Shown: positions 1 to 5,647, numbered from the stretch's first letter. The stretch is DNA of 5,818 nt from Chloroflexia bacterium (GCA_025927935.1 JAICKM010000464.1:1-5818), one strand, 5' to 3'. Notes: generated by a model from the letters alone, not told the origin. Numbers and translations are program-made.

Positions 1-2
1 AG

Positions 3-371
3 GAAGCGGCCCTGCTGACCGACCGCCTGGCCCAGAACCCGGAGCAGATGCTGACCACGATGGCCCACGAGGAGTTGGGCATTTCGCAGCAGGGCTTCCC
101 CAATCCCATGATCTCGGCCTTGTCGGCCACCGTGTCCACGGCGGTCGGCGCGTTCATCCCGATCATCCCGTTTTTCTTTATGCGCGGCTACCCGGCGATG
201 ATCGCCGCCGCGCTGATCAGTATCGTGGCCCATTTCGCCGTGGGCGCCGCCAAGACGTTCGTGACCGGCCGCAGCCCGTGGGCCAGCGGCATGGAAATGA
301 CGATTGTGGGCGCCGTCGAGGGCCTGATTACCTATCTCATCGGCCTGGCCCTGGGCGGGCTGGGCGCCTGA
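3..371 (+). CDS. VIT1/CCC1-family iron/manganese transporter, C-terminal part (5' end outside window)
   Basis: The reading frame is open from base 3, so the gene begins left of the window; the ATG at 48 is internal. The 122 visible residues begin with an amphipathic stretch ending in HEELGI (22-27), which fits the end of the cytosolic metal-binding helices of VIT/CCC1 proteins. Three hydrophobic segments follow: about 37-60 with the GAFIPIIPFFF signature, 65-88 (ending GAAKTFVTGR), and 97-118 (GMEMTIVGAVEGLITYLIG). These match the last three membrane helices of the family, which moves Fe2+ or Mn2+ out of the cytosol. Bacterial members are often fused to a ferritin-like (rubrerythrin/MbfA) domain at the N-terminus; that part is not visible, so the fusion cannot be judged. 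Family assignment is confident; the metal is inferred. Confidence 0.88.
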   Translation, partial: EAALLTDRLAQNPEQMLTTMAHEELGISQQGFPNPMISALSATVSTAVGAFIPIIPFFFMRGYPAMIAAALISIVAHFAVGAAKTFVTGRSPWASGMEMTIVGAVEGLITYLIGLALGGLGA

Positions 372-374
372 TGC

Positions 375-400
375 GGGAACCGGTCCGTCGCCGGGTTCCC
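375..400 (+). terminator. Weak hairpin after the transporter gene
   Basis: GGGAACC (375-381) pairs perfectly with GGTTCCC (394-400) around a 12-base loop, four bases after the stop codon at 371. No T-run follows, so it may be a weak or factor-assisted terminator, or only an mRNA 3'-end stabiliser. The rest of the gap to 483 shows no convincing promoter. Confidence 0.35.
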
Positions 401-483
401 ATACGGAAGCGAGGTCATCTGTTCTGAGGTCTCTATTTGCAAAGACACATACTGTTGCGGCGCAGAGCGCCGTCGAACCGCCG

Positions 484-2166
484 GTGGCCCCGCTCGCCCC
501 GGAAGTGGTCCCGTCTCCCGGCGCGCGGCTGCGCCGGGGACGGCGCGCGGGCTTGAGTTGGGTCGACGTCGCGTTGTGTCTGCTCGGCTGCGGCGTGGTG
601 CTGCTCTGGCTGGAGAGCTACCTGGGCGTCTACATGCCCGATGACGCCTACATCACCTACCGCTACGCCGAGAACCTGGCCGCGGGCAACGGGCTGGTCT
701 TCAACGCGGCGGCGCCGCCGGTGGAAGGCTACAGCAATCTCTCCTGGATCGTGCTGCTGGCCGGGCTGGCCCGGCTGGGCCTCGACCTTCCCGTCTGGGC
801 GGCGAACCTGGGGCGGGTGCTCAGCCTGCTGAACCTCGTGCTGGTCTACGCGCTGTCCTACCGCATCGTCCGCAAGCGGGGCTGGGCGCTGGTCGCGCCG
901 GCGCTGCTGGCGCTGACGGCGCCCTATGCGCTGTGGGCGCGCGGCGGGCTGGAGACCATGTGGTATACCACCTTGATGCTGCTCAGTCTCTGGCTGATGT
1001 GGCTGGCGCTGGGTCGCCGCTACTGGGCGTTCCCCCTGGCCGCCGCGGCGCTGTTTTTGCTCGCGCTGACCCGCCACGACGGCGCGATTCCGATGGGCGT
1101 GAGCGGGCTGGTCGTGCTGATCTGGGTGCTGCGTGGGCACGCACAGCCGCGCCTGCCGGATGGCCCGCCACCCGCGCGGGGCCTCGCCGCCTTGCGCACA
1201 CGGGGCGCCTGGGTAGCCCTGGGCAGCTTTGCCGCGCTGGCCGCCATCTTCCTGACCTATACCTGGTGGCGCAGCCAGTATTTCGGCCAACTGGTGCCCA
1301 CGCCCTTCTTCTCGCGACTCGGCGGCACCCTGACCGACCCCGGCGCGGTGGGCCACACCCTGGCGAGCTATTTTACCCGTGGCGCCCATTATTCAGCCTA
1401 TGGCGACCTGCTCGTCCCCACGCTGGCGGGTGCGGCGCTCGGCTTTTTCGGCTTCCGCCGGCCCGGCCTGCGCGACTGGCTGATTATCGGCTGCGCCGCG
1501 GGCCTGTCGTTCCTCTATTTCATCTCCGAATCGTATAACCCCGGCATCCGCTACATGGTGCCGGTGCTGCCACTGTTCTACCTGTATGCCCAGTTGCCGC
1601 TGATCGCGCTGCTGCATAAGGCGTGGCGGGCGGCCGGGCGTGGCCTGCGCGGCACGGCGGCGATGGCGGCGACCGGGCTGGTCGTAGCCCTGTTCCTGCT
1701 GGTCATGGCCCCGCGCACCGCCGACGACGGCCAGCGGGCCGAAGCGGCCAAGCTGGCCTCGCTGGTGCCGCTGGGCCAGTGGTTGCACACCTTTGCCCCG
1801 CCCAAAGCCGTCGTCGCCTTGCAGGACATCGGCGTGGTGGCCTACTATTCGGGCATCCGCATTATCGACAACAACCCCGGCGCACTCACCAATGGCGACC
1901 TGATCTACCGGGCCGGCGCCGAAGGCTTTGCCGACCTCACGCTGGACAAGCGGCCCGAATTCCTGGTCTTCACCTCCGGCTCCTATGTGCAGCCCAAGTT
2001 CTACCAGGAGTTCGCCACCCTGCCACAGGATCCGCGCTTCCTGCAAGGCTATGAGCTATACGGCAAGGTGAAATACTGGGCCGACCGCTGCTACTGGGTC
2101 TACAAGCGCGTGGACGTGACCCTGCCCGCCGCCGCCCAGACCGCTTTCCCCACCAGCGACTGGTAA
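484..2166 (+). CDS. GT-C membrane glycosyltransferase, AftB-like (arabinofuranosyltransferase-type)
   Basis: This is a 560-residue polytopic membrane protein with roughly 11-12 hydrophobic helices between residues 28 and 409, then a soluble C-terminal domain of about 150 residues. After the first helix comes PDDAYITYRYAENLAAGNG (52-70), then VEGYSNLSW (80-88). This acidic-pair motif in the first periplasmic loop is the catalytic signature of GT-C enzymes using polyprenyl-phosphate sugars. Its closest form that I know is in AftB-type arabinofuranosyltransferases and their many uncharacterised relatives. Other family-like elements are GLETMWYT (155-162), LTRHDG (195-200), GIRYMVPVLP (354-363) and the C-terminal DIGVVAYYSG...IIDNNPG (448-465). 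It probably adds a sugar to a surface glycan or protein on the outer face of the membrane; the sugar and acceptor cannot be read from sequence. The start is uncertain: GTG 484 is the first standard start but has no clear ribosome site, and the frame stays open upstream. CTG 424, preceded by GAGG at 411-414, would add 20 residues. Confidence 0.85.
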   Translation: MAPLAPEVVPSPGARLRRGRRAGLSWVDVALCLLGCGVVLLWLESYLGVYMPDDAYITYRYAENLAAGNGLVFNAAAPPVEGYSNLSWIVLLAGLARLGLDLPVWAANLGRVLSLLNLVLVYALSYRIVRKRGWALVAPALLALTAPYALWARGGLETMWYTTLMLLSLWLMWLALGRRYWAFPLAAAALFLLALTRHDGAIPMGVSGLVVLIWVLRGHAQPRLPDGPPPARGLAALRTRGAWVALGSFAALAAIFLTYTWWRSQYFGQLVPTPFFSRLGGTLTDPGAVGHTLASYFTRGAHYSAYGDLLVPTLAGAALGFFGFRRPGLRDWLIIGCAAGLSFLYFISESYNPGIRYMVPVLPLFYLYAQLPLIALLHKAWRAAGRGLRGTAAMAATGLVVALFLLVMAPRTADDGQRAEAAKLASLVPLGQWLHTFAPPKAVVALQDIGVVAYYSGIRIIDNNPGALTNGDLIYRAGAEGFADLTLDKRPEFLVFTSGSYVQPKFYQEFATLPQDPRFLQGYELYGKVKYWADRCYWVYKRVDVTLPAAAQTAFPTSDW

Positions 2167-2259
2167 GCCGGGCCAGTGTGCAGGGTGTGTGCCGCCCGGT
2201 ACCGCCGGGCGGCACCATGGCCGCTGTAGGAGCCGGTTTCAAGCCGGCTCGTGCCCGGC
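2167..2259. repeat. Folded REP-like repeat with two hairpins inside an outer stem (GLKPAPT-type)
   Basis: GCCGGGC (2167-2173), which begins immediately after the glycosyltransferase stop codon, pairs with GCCCGGC (2253-2259). It encloses two further hairpins. One is a perfect 11-base stem, GTGCCGCCCGG (2189-2199) with CCGGGCGGCAC (2205-2215), loop TACCG. The other is GAGCCGG (2230-2236) with CCGGCTC (2244-2250), loop TTTCAAG. The second hairpin reads GAGFKPAR on the plus strand and GLKPAPT on the minus strand. I recognise these peptides from spurious translations of a dispersed palindrome in many environmental bacterial genomes. It may also act as a 3'-end or terminator structure for the glycosyltransferase mRNA, although no T-run follows. 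Confidence 0.6.
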
Positions 2260-2331
2260 CACATCGCCAATTCGCCGCTTGCGTCATCGACCGGACGATA
2301 TCTTACAATGTCCCAGGTAGAATAAGTGCCT

Positions 2332-2375
2332 CACTTTATCCCCACTTTACCCTCACTTTACCCCCACCTTACTGC
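2332..2375. promoter_or_regulatory. Four 11-base direct repeats (CACTTTAnnnn)
   Basis: CACTTTA starts at 2332, 2343 and 2354, and CACCTTA at 2365, giving an exact 11-base period with C-rich spacers. A weaker TACTTTG follows at 2377, one base out of phase. One copy per helical turn, as a 7-base core plus 4-base spacer, is the typical layout of sites for OmpR/PhoB-class response regulators, which bind as head-to-tail dimers. The array lies about 35-75 bases upstream of the -35 element of the promoter for the secreted protein, so an activator or enhancer-like role is plausible. The regulator is not identified, and the core does not exactly match a consensus I know. Confidence 0.5.
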
Positions 2376-2379
2376 CTAC

Positions 2380-2392
2380 TTTGTGACACAAA
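2380..2392. promoter_or_regulatory. Perfect 13-base palindrome, candidate operator
   Basis: TTTGTG (2380-2385) and CACAAA (2387-2392) are exact inverted copies around a single A. The centre is about 59 bases upstream of the predicted transcription start near 2445, a usual position for an upstream activator. It contains TGTGACACA, which resembles half-sites of CRP/FNR-type regulators, but the symmetric spacing is shorter than the classic TGTGA-N6-TCACA. It could serve another dimeric regulator. Confidence 0.45.
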
Positions 2393-2408
2393 TGTTATGC
2401 GGTTATCG

Positions 2409-2438
2409 TTGCTTTTGCTTTGTCGCTTTTGGTACAAT
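2409..2438 (+). promoter_or_regulatory. Sigma-70-type extended -10 promoter for the secreted repeat protein
   Basis: TTGCTT (2409-2414) is separated by 18 bases from TACAAT (2433-2438). The -10 is preceded by TGG (2430-2432), which makes an extended -10 element (TGnTACAAT). This is the best promoter in the window, set in locally AT-rich DNA against a GC-rich background. The predicted start near 2445 gives a leader of about 285 bases before the ATG at 2730. Confidence 0.7.
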
Positions 2439-2444
2439 CCGGTC

Positions 2445-2729
2445 TGTGCGTCACCCCTCACGCCTAACGGCAAGGATTGGCCCTAGCCTCCGGTGAGTAG
2501 AATACGCATCCGTTAGCCCCCCCGCCACGTGTGCGGACCGTCACTCCGCGTGTGGATCATCGGTGGCTGGGCCGGCGGGATCGAAGCTTGGTAACTGGCG
2601 AACGCCGGGCTTTGTTATGTCGCACGCCTGTTGCCCTGGTGGTGCTGAGGCCAATTCAGCGTCGATCCGCGCGGTTTCCGCGGGACCAAGGCCGGGTCTG
2701 TGCCCACTTGAAGGAGTAGTGTTCGCTAT
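2445..2729 (+). other. Long structured 5' leader of the secreted-protein gene
   Basis: No convincing coding frame lies here; the small open frames lack ribosome sites and family similarity. Several base-paired elements can be seen. CTAACGG (2464-2470) pairs with CCGTTAG (2510-2516), closing an inner hairpin (GGC/GCC around CCTA). A run of seven C (2517-2523) follows. A hairpin at 2525-2555 has GCGGA pairing with TCCGC. CCGGCG (2572-2577) pairs with CGCCGG (2603-2608). CGCGG (2670-2674) pairs with CCGCG (2678-2682) around TTT, extended by TCC/GGA. The ribosome site AAGGAG (2711-2716) is 13 bases from the ATG. I could not match the leader to a riboswitch class that I know. Confidence 0.4.
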
Positions 2730-3767
2730 ATGCGTAGTATTGAACCTTATTTATCCCTGTCGTGCCGCCCTCGTCGTCCCGCTCTTCTCACGCTTTTCAG
2801 TCTCGCTTGTTTCACCCTTGCCGCTGCGCTGAGCGTGCCCTTCGCCACTCCGGCGGGCGCCGCGCCGTTGAGCACGAGCGGGTCGATCTATTTCAGCCAG
2901 ACCAAGCACACGGCCAGCAACGGCTTCCTGAGCTTCTGGCTCGCCCACGGCCAGGCCGAGCGCTGGGGCTATCCGATCACCGATGAGTTCCAGGAAAACG
3001 GCATCACCGTGCAATATTTCGAGCGCGGGCGCCTGGAATACCACGCCAATGCGCCGGCCAATGCGCGCATCACGGCCAGCCTTACCGAGAGCATGCTGGT
3101 GGGCAGCCGCCGCTTTCAGCCGGGGCCGGCGGTCCGCCCCACGAGCTACGAGACTTATTTCCCGCAGACCCAGCACACGCTGCGCGGCAGCTTCTACAAT
3201 TATTGGCGCAGCCACGGCGACCTAGCCTCGTTCGGCTACCCGATCAGCGAGGAGTTCGCGGAGGGCGGCCATACGGTGCAGTACTTCCAGCGCGCCCGCT
3301 TTGAGCTGACCCGCGACGGCGGGATCTGGCTGGGCCACATTGGTCGCGAATTGCTCGATCTGCGTAACGTCGAGGCAGCGGCCACCGCGGCGGCCCGCCC
3401 CGGCTTCGAGATGAGCTTTAACGGCGGCTCGACCTGGTTTCCCGGCAACTGGGACCGCATCATCAGCCTGAATCAGATCTGGGGCAACCTGCCGAACGGC
3501 TACAAAGGCTACGGCTTCTACGCCGCGATGCCCGCCGACCTGAACCTATACGGGCGCTGGGGCCGCGTGACGCGCGGCGACAAGAGCATCTGGGTCCAGT
3601 TCGTGGACGTGATCGACTGGAAGGACATCAACCAGGTGCGCGCCGACGGCAAGGTGATCGACCTGGGCACCGAGAGCTTCCAGCAGTTCGCGCCGCTCAG
3701 CGCCGGGGTGATCCGGGTGACGGTCGATGTCGCCTGGCCGGGCTTCCAGCCCGAATTTGCTCACTGA
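2730..3767 (+). CDS. Secreted protein with two Chloroflexi-type repeats and an RlpA-like C-terminal domain
   Basis: The protein has 345 residues. The N-terminus has a basic region (RPRR, 13-16), a hydrophobic core (about 18-40) and a likely signal-peptidase site after PAGA or PAGAA (41-45), so it is exported. Two related repeats follow, at 53-105 (YFSQTKHTASNGFLSFW ... WGYPITDEF ... VQYFERGRLEYH) and 143-193 (YFPQTQHTLRG ... FGYPISEEF ... VQYFQRARFEL). Such pairs are common in exported Chloroflexota proteins, often with peptidase or wall-binding domains; their function is unknown to me but probably involves wall or surface binding. The last ~120 residues contain GYGFYAAMP (260-268), SIWVQFVDVIDW (286-297) and VRADGKVIDLGTESFQ (303-318), then GVIRVTVDV (326-334). 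This order resembles the end of the RlpA/expansin double-psi beta-barrel; that is inference. The ATG is the only possible start: TGA at 2709 closes the frame upstream, and AAGGAG lies 13 bases before it. Terminator at 3791-3833. Confidence 0.85.
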   Translation: MRSIEPYLSLSCRPRRPALLTLFSLACFTLAAALSVPFATPAGAAPLSTSGSIYFSQTKHTASNGFLSFWLAHGQAERWGYPITDEFQENGITVQYFERGRLEYHANAPANARITASLTESMLVGSRRFQPGPAVRPTSYETYFPQTQHTLRGSFYNYWRSHGDLASFGYPISEEFAEGGHTVQYFQRARFELTRDGGIWLGHIGRELLDLRNVEAAATAAARPGFEMSFNGGSTWFPGNWDRIISLNQIWGNLPNGYKGYGFYAAMPADLNLYGRWGRVTRGDKSIWVQFVDVIDWKDINQVRADGKVIDLGTESFQQFAPLSAGVIRVTVDVAWPGFQPEFAH

Positions 3768-3790
3768 GCGCCGATCGCCGGAGTGTCGCT

Positions 3791-3833
3791 AGCCGGGGCC
3801 GGGGAGATTTGCTCCCCGGCCCCGCTGCTTTCT
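3791..3833 (+). terminator. Strong intrinsic terminator
   Basis: GGGGCCGGGGAG (3795-3806) pairs perfectly with CTCCCCGGCCCC (3812-3823) around the loop ATTTG. The stem lengthens by AGC/GCT (3791-3793 with 3824-3826) if C3794 bulges. A modest T-rich tail, GCTTTCT, follows at 3827-3833. It lies 24 bases after the stop of the secreted-protein gene and isolates it from the methyltransferase. Confidence 0.8.
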
Positions 3834-3844
3834 GGTTCCCTGAC

Positions 3845-3874
3845 CTGCCCGCCGCCGCACGCATCGTGTATAAT
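3845..3874 (+). promoter_or_regulatory. Promoter for the DNA methyltransferase gene
   Basis: A consensus TATAAT is at 3869-3874. The best -35 match at normal spacing is poor (CTGCCC, 3845-3850, 18-base spacer), so the promoter leans on its -10. Transcription would begin near 3881, giving a leader of only about 23 bases that holds GGAGG (3890-3894), nine bases before the ATG. Confidence 0.6.
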
Positions 3875-3903
3875 GAGCAGCAAATCGCCGGAGGCCCTGC
3901 CGC

Positions 3904-5112
3904 ATGCCCACTACCGCCGCGCCCAATCGCTCGTTGCCGTTCGTCGATTGGTATCTACTGCCCGAATCGTACTCCACCCAACTTGTCAACCAGTATATCG
4001 ACCGCTACGCGCTCCAGCCGGGCGACACGGTGCTCGATCCCTTTGCCGGGGCCGGCACGACCGTGGTGGCGGCGCGCTTGCGCGGGCTGCACGCCCTGGG
4101 TGTGGAGATCAACCCCTTCCTGGCCTTCGCGGCGCGGGTCAAAACCCAGTTTTGCTACGACCTGCCGCGCTTGCAGACCGACGTAGCCGCGCTGCTGGTG
4201 CGGGTTGATGCCGCCCTGGCCGGGCCGGTCCCCGATTTTCCGCTGCCCACCATGCCGCGCCTGGAGCGCTGGATCTATCCCCATGTGGCCCGGCGGCTGT
4301 TGAGCGTGCGCGCGGCCATCGCCGAGATCGCCGAACCGGCGCACCGCGATTTCTGCCTGCTGGCCCTGGCCGCCATCCTGCGCCGCTGCTCCAACATGAA
4401 GCTGCTGCCGCATTCCTTCGGCACCCGGCTCGACCGCAGCGCCCCGCCGATTCGGACGATGCTGGCGGCGCACCTGGCGAAGATGCTCGCCGATGTGGCC
4501 GGGCTGCCCGTACCGCCGGAGGGCTACGGCGAGATCATGCTGGGCGATGCGCGCGCCCTCGCCGCGCCGGACCATCCCCTGTTGCCCGCCGCGCTCGCCG
4601 TCACCTCGCCGCCCTACCTGAACAACCTCGACTACACCATGCAGACCCGGCTGGAACTGTTCTTCCTCGGCTTTGTGGACGACATTGCCGATGTGCGCCG
4701 CATCCGCAAACGGATGCTGGTCTGCGACGCCAAGGCCGTCTACCCCGAGATCGAGGACTACCAACTGGTGACGGACCACGCCGAGGTGGCCGGGCTGGTG
4801 GATGCGTTGCGCGAGAAGCACGCCGCGAAGAACTGGGGCTGGGACTACCCGCTGATGGTGGGGCAGTATTTCGGCGGCATGCGGCGGGTGCTGGCGGGCG
4901 TCCATCGCGCGCTGGCGCCGGGCGGCCGCCTGGTGCTGATCACCGGCGAGTCGGCGCACAGCGGCATCCTCGTGCCGGTGCCCCGCCTCACCGCCGAACT
5001 GGGCGAACTGACCGGCTTCCGCGTCGAGTCGATCCAGGTGCTGCGTACCCGGCGCAGCCCCTCCCACGGCCTGCCCATCGCCGAGTCGGCGGTCACGCTG
5101 CTGCGGGAATAG
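3904..5112 (+). CDS. Solitary site-specific DNA methyltransferase (N4-cytosine or N6-adenine)
   Basis: This 402-residue protein would transfer a methyl group from S-adenosylmethionine to an exocyclic amino group in DNA. The N-terminal part has a motif X-like helix (QLVNQYIDRY, 26-35), motif I DPFAGAGTT (45-53), which binds the cofactor, and motif II GVEINP (66-71). Residues about 86-208 are a mostly helical insert (WIYPHVARRLL, 123-133; ILRRCSNMKLL, 158-168) that may include the target-recognition region. LGDA (213-216) is followed by catalytic motif IV, TSPPYLNNLDY (234-244). The C-terminal part carries RALAPGGRLVLITGES (335-350) and ends PIAESAVTLLRE. Motif order is I, insert, IV, as in alpha-type enzymes. 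SPPY suggests N4-cytosine but does not exclude adenine. GGAGG nine bases upstream supports this ATG. No restriction enzyme gene is in view, so it could be an orphan or part of a system outside the window. Recognition sequence unknown. Confidence 0.88.
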   Translation: MPTTAAPNRSLPFVDWYLLPESYSTQLVNQYIDRYALQPGDTVLDPFAGAGTTVVAARLRGLHALGVEINPFLAFAARVKTQFCYDLPRLQTDVAALLVRVDAALAGPVPDFPLPTMPRLERWIYPHVARRLLSVRAAIAEIAEPAHRDFCLLALAAILRRCSNMKLLPHSFGTRLDRSAPPIRTMLAAHLAKMLADVAGLPVPPEGYGEIMLGDARALAAPDHPLLPAALAVTSPPYLNNLDYTMQTRLELFFLGFVDDIADVRRIRKRMLVCDAKAVYPEIEDYQLVTDHAEVAGLVDALREKHAAKNWGWDYPLMVGQYFGGMRRVLAGVHRALAPGGRLVLITGESAHSGILVPVPRLTAELGELTGFRVESIQVLRTRRSPSHGLPIAESAVTLLRE

Positions 5113-5160
5113 GGGTCGTTAAATCGGGGGAAACCAGAGCAGCGCTTCGTCGATCTCTGC

Positions 5161-5424
5161 TTATAACTTGCCTTTGTAGGTGGATGACCAACCCAGAAGC
5201 GCCCGCAAGCGTTGTCCCGGATTAAACCTAAAGACCCAGCTTTCGCGTTCAGGCCGAACGTAAAAGTTGCCCAAGCCGGTCAAAGTCACACTCTCACCCG
5301 CCTTGAAACTGTCGTACAAGGTCTCAACGAACCCATCCACCCATGCGGCAGCCGTAGCCTCATCAGCGTCCATACACTCGGCAAGACGGCGGACAAACTC
5401 GTTCTTCTGAGTACGCTTAGTCAT
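5161..5424 (-). CDS. Short HU-family DNA-binding protein lacking the beta-arm
   Basis: The product is 87 residues, starting MTKRTQKNEF. Residues 1-42 match the two-helix dimerisation body of HU/IHF (KNEFVRRLAE ... AAAWVDGFVETLYDSFKAGE). ESVTLTGLGNFYVRPER (44-60) matches the first beta strands (GFGTFxV...R in HU). Next, instead of the long DNA-wrapping arm with its RNP tip, the chain goes after only a few residues to FRFNPGQRLRALLGW (65-79), which resembles the C-terminal F-x-x-G-x-x-L helix. It ends SSTYKGKL. The start at 5424 is preferred over one at 5472 because the HU fold begins here and GGAAAG (complement of 5433-5438) lies eight bases upstream. The stop is 48 bases from the methyltransferase stop (convergent). 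GC counted over 5161-5340 is about 52%, against about 75% in a sample of the methyltransferase gene, suggesting a different origin. A DNA-binding or nucleoid role is inferred; without the arm, bending is doubtful. Confidence 0.8.
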   Translation of the reverse strand: MTKRTQKNEFVRRLAECMDADEATAAAWVDGFVETLYDSFKAGESVTLTGLGNFYVRPERESWVFRFNPGQRLRALLGWSSTYKGKL

Positions 5425-5647
5425 CGCAGCTACTTTCCAGCAGGGTACTTGACTCCCTGAGTAGACTGGCACAAGTCACTTGTCACTCTGAGCGCAGCGA
5501 AGAGTCTCGTCTTTTCGCTTACGAGACGGAGATTCTTCGCTGCGCTCAGAATGACCATTTCGGTTGAGAGACTACTGAGTGACCAACCTCCCATGCCGTG
5601 TCCATCTAGGCGGGGGTGCTAGTACGGGTGTAGGGAGCACCGGGCCA
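5425..5647. other. Low-GC spacer between two minus-strand genes, carrying the repeat element
   Basis: No gene is supported here. It holds the ribosome site of the HU-like gene and the palindromic repeat at 5457-5581. It also has a small palindrome, ACAAGT-C-ACTTGT (5471-5483), touching the repeat's left arm, and GGTGCT (5615-5620) pairing with AGCACC (5636-5641) just past the stop of the right-hand gene, possibly a weak terminator for it. A poor minus-strand promoter can be drawn: GTGACA (complement of 5481-5486), 17-base spacer, TACTCA (complement of 5458-5463). If real, it would place the HU-like gene's promoter partly inside the repeat. Confidence 0.4.
5482..5555. repeat. Dispersed palindromic element, 27-base inverted arms
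   Basis: The left arm (5482-5508) and right arm (5529-5555) are inverted copies with 25 of 27 positions matching; both contain CTGAGCGCAGCGAAGA. The 20-base centre adds a second, overlapping stem: GTCTCGT (5504-5510) with ACGAGAC (5521-5527). Arms of this sequence (GTCATTCTGAGCGCAGCGAA type) are familiar to me as a highly repeated, non-coding hairpin in Chloroflexota and other environmental genomes. An outer pair, CTGAGTAGACT (5457-5467) and AGACTACTGAG (5569-5579), matches inversely at 9 of 11 positions and lies almost symmetrically about the arms, so the whole unit may be about 125 bases. No transposase gene is nearby. Confidence 0.8.

Noticed and set aside
433..1389. Long minus-strand open frame opposite the glycosyltransferase
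   Set aside because: It is rich in Gln, Arg, His and Gly, as expected from the antisense of a GC-rich gene; no family match or ribosome site.
2304..2309. Second promoter with TACAAT -10
   Set aside because: Its best -35 (TTGCGT, 2279-2284) is 19 bases away and there is no extended -10; too weak to list as a feature.
2178..2486. Open frame across the repeat and promoter region
   Set aside because: Its start lies in the folded repeat (GAGFKPAR is the repeat's translation) and it runs through the promoter and direct repeats; no ribosome site.
2474..2516. Possible HDV-like ribozyme, suggested by CCCTAGCCTCC
   Set aside because: Only the short string resembles the ribozyme; the nested double-pseudoknot pairing could not be drawn.
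2445..2729. Known riboswitch classes (c-di-GMP, cobalamin, TPP, FMN)
   Set aside because: None of the conserved core strings I know for these classes is present.
2531..2832. Small open frames in the leader of the secreted-protein gene
   Set aside because: They lack ribosome sites and domain similarity, and one overlaps the real signal peptide in another frame.
3955..5067. 370-codon minus-strand open frame opposite the methyltransferase
   Set aside because: The plus-strand frame carries all methyltransferase motifs; the antisense reading is low-complexity and without recognisable domains.
5425..5472. Longer N-terminus for the HU-like protein, starting at 5472
   Set aside because: The extra 16 residues have no HU similarity, no ribosome site supports that start, and a good one supports 5424.
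5482..5555. CRISPR or rho-independent terminator reading of the palindrome
   Set aside because: There is a single inverted pair with no direct-repeat array, and the arms are far longer than a terminator stem; the dispersed-repeat explanation fits better.
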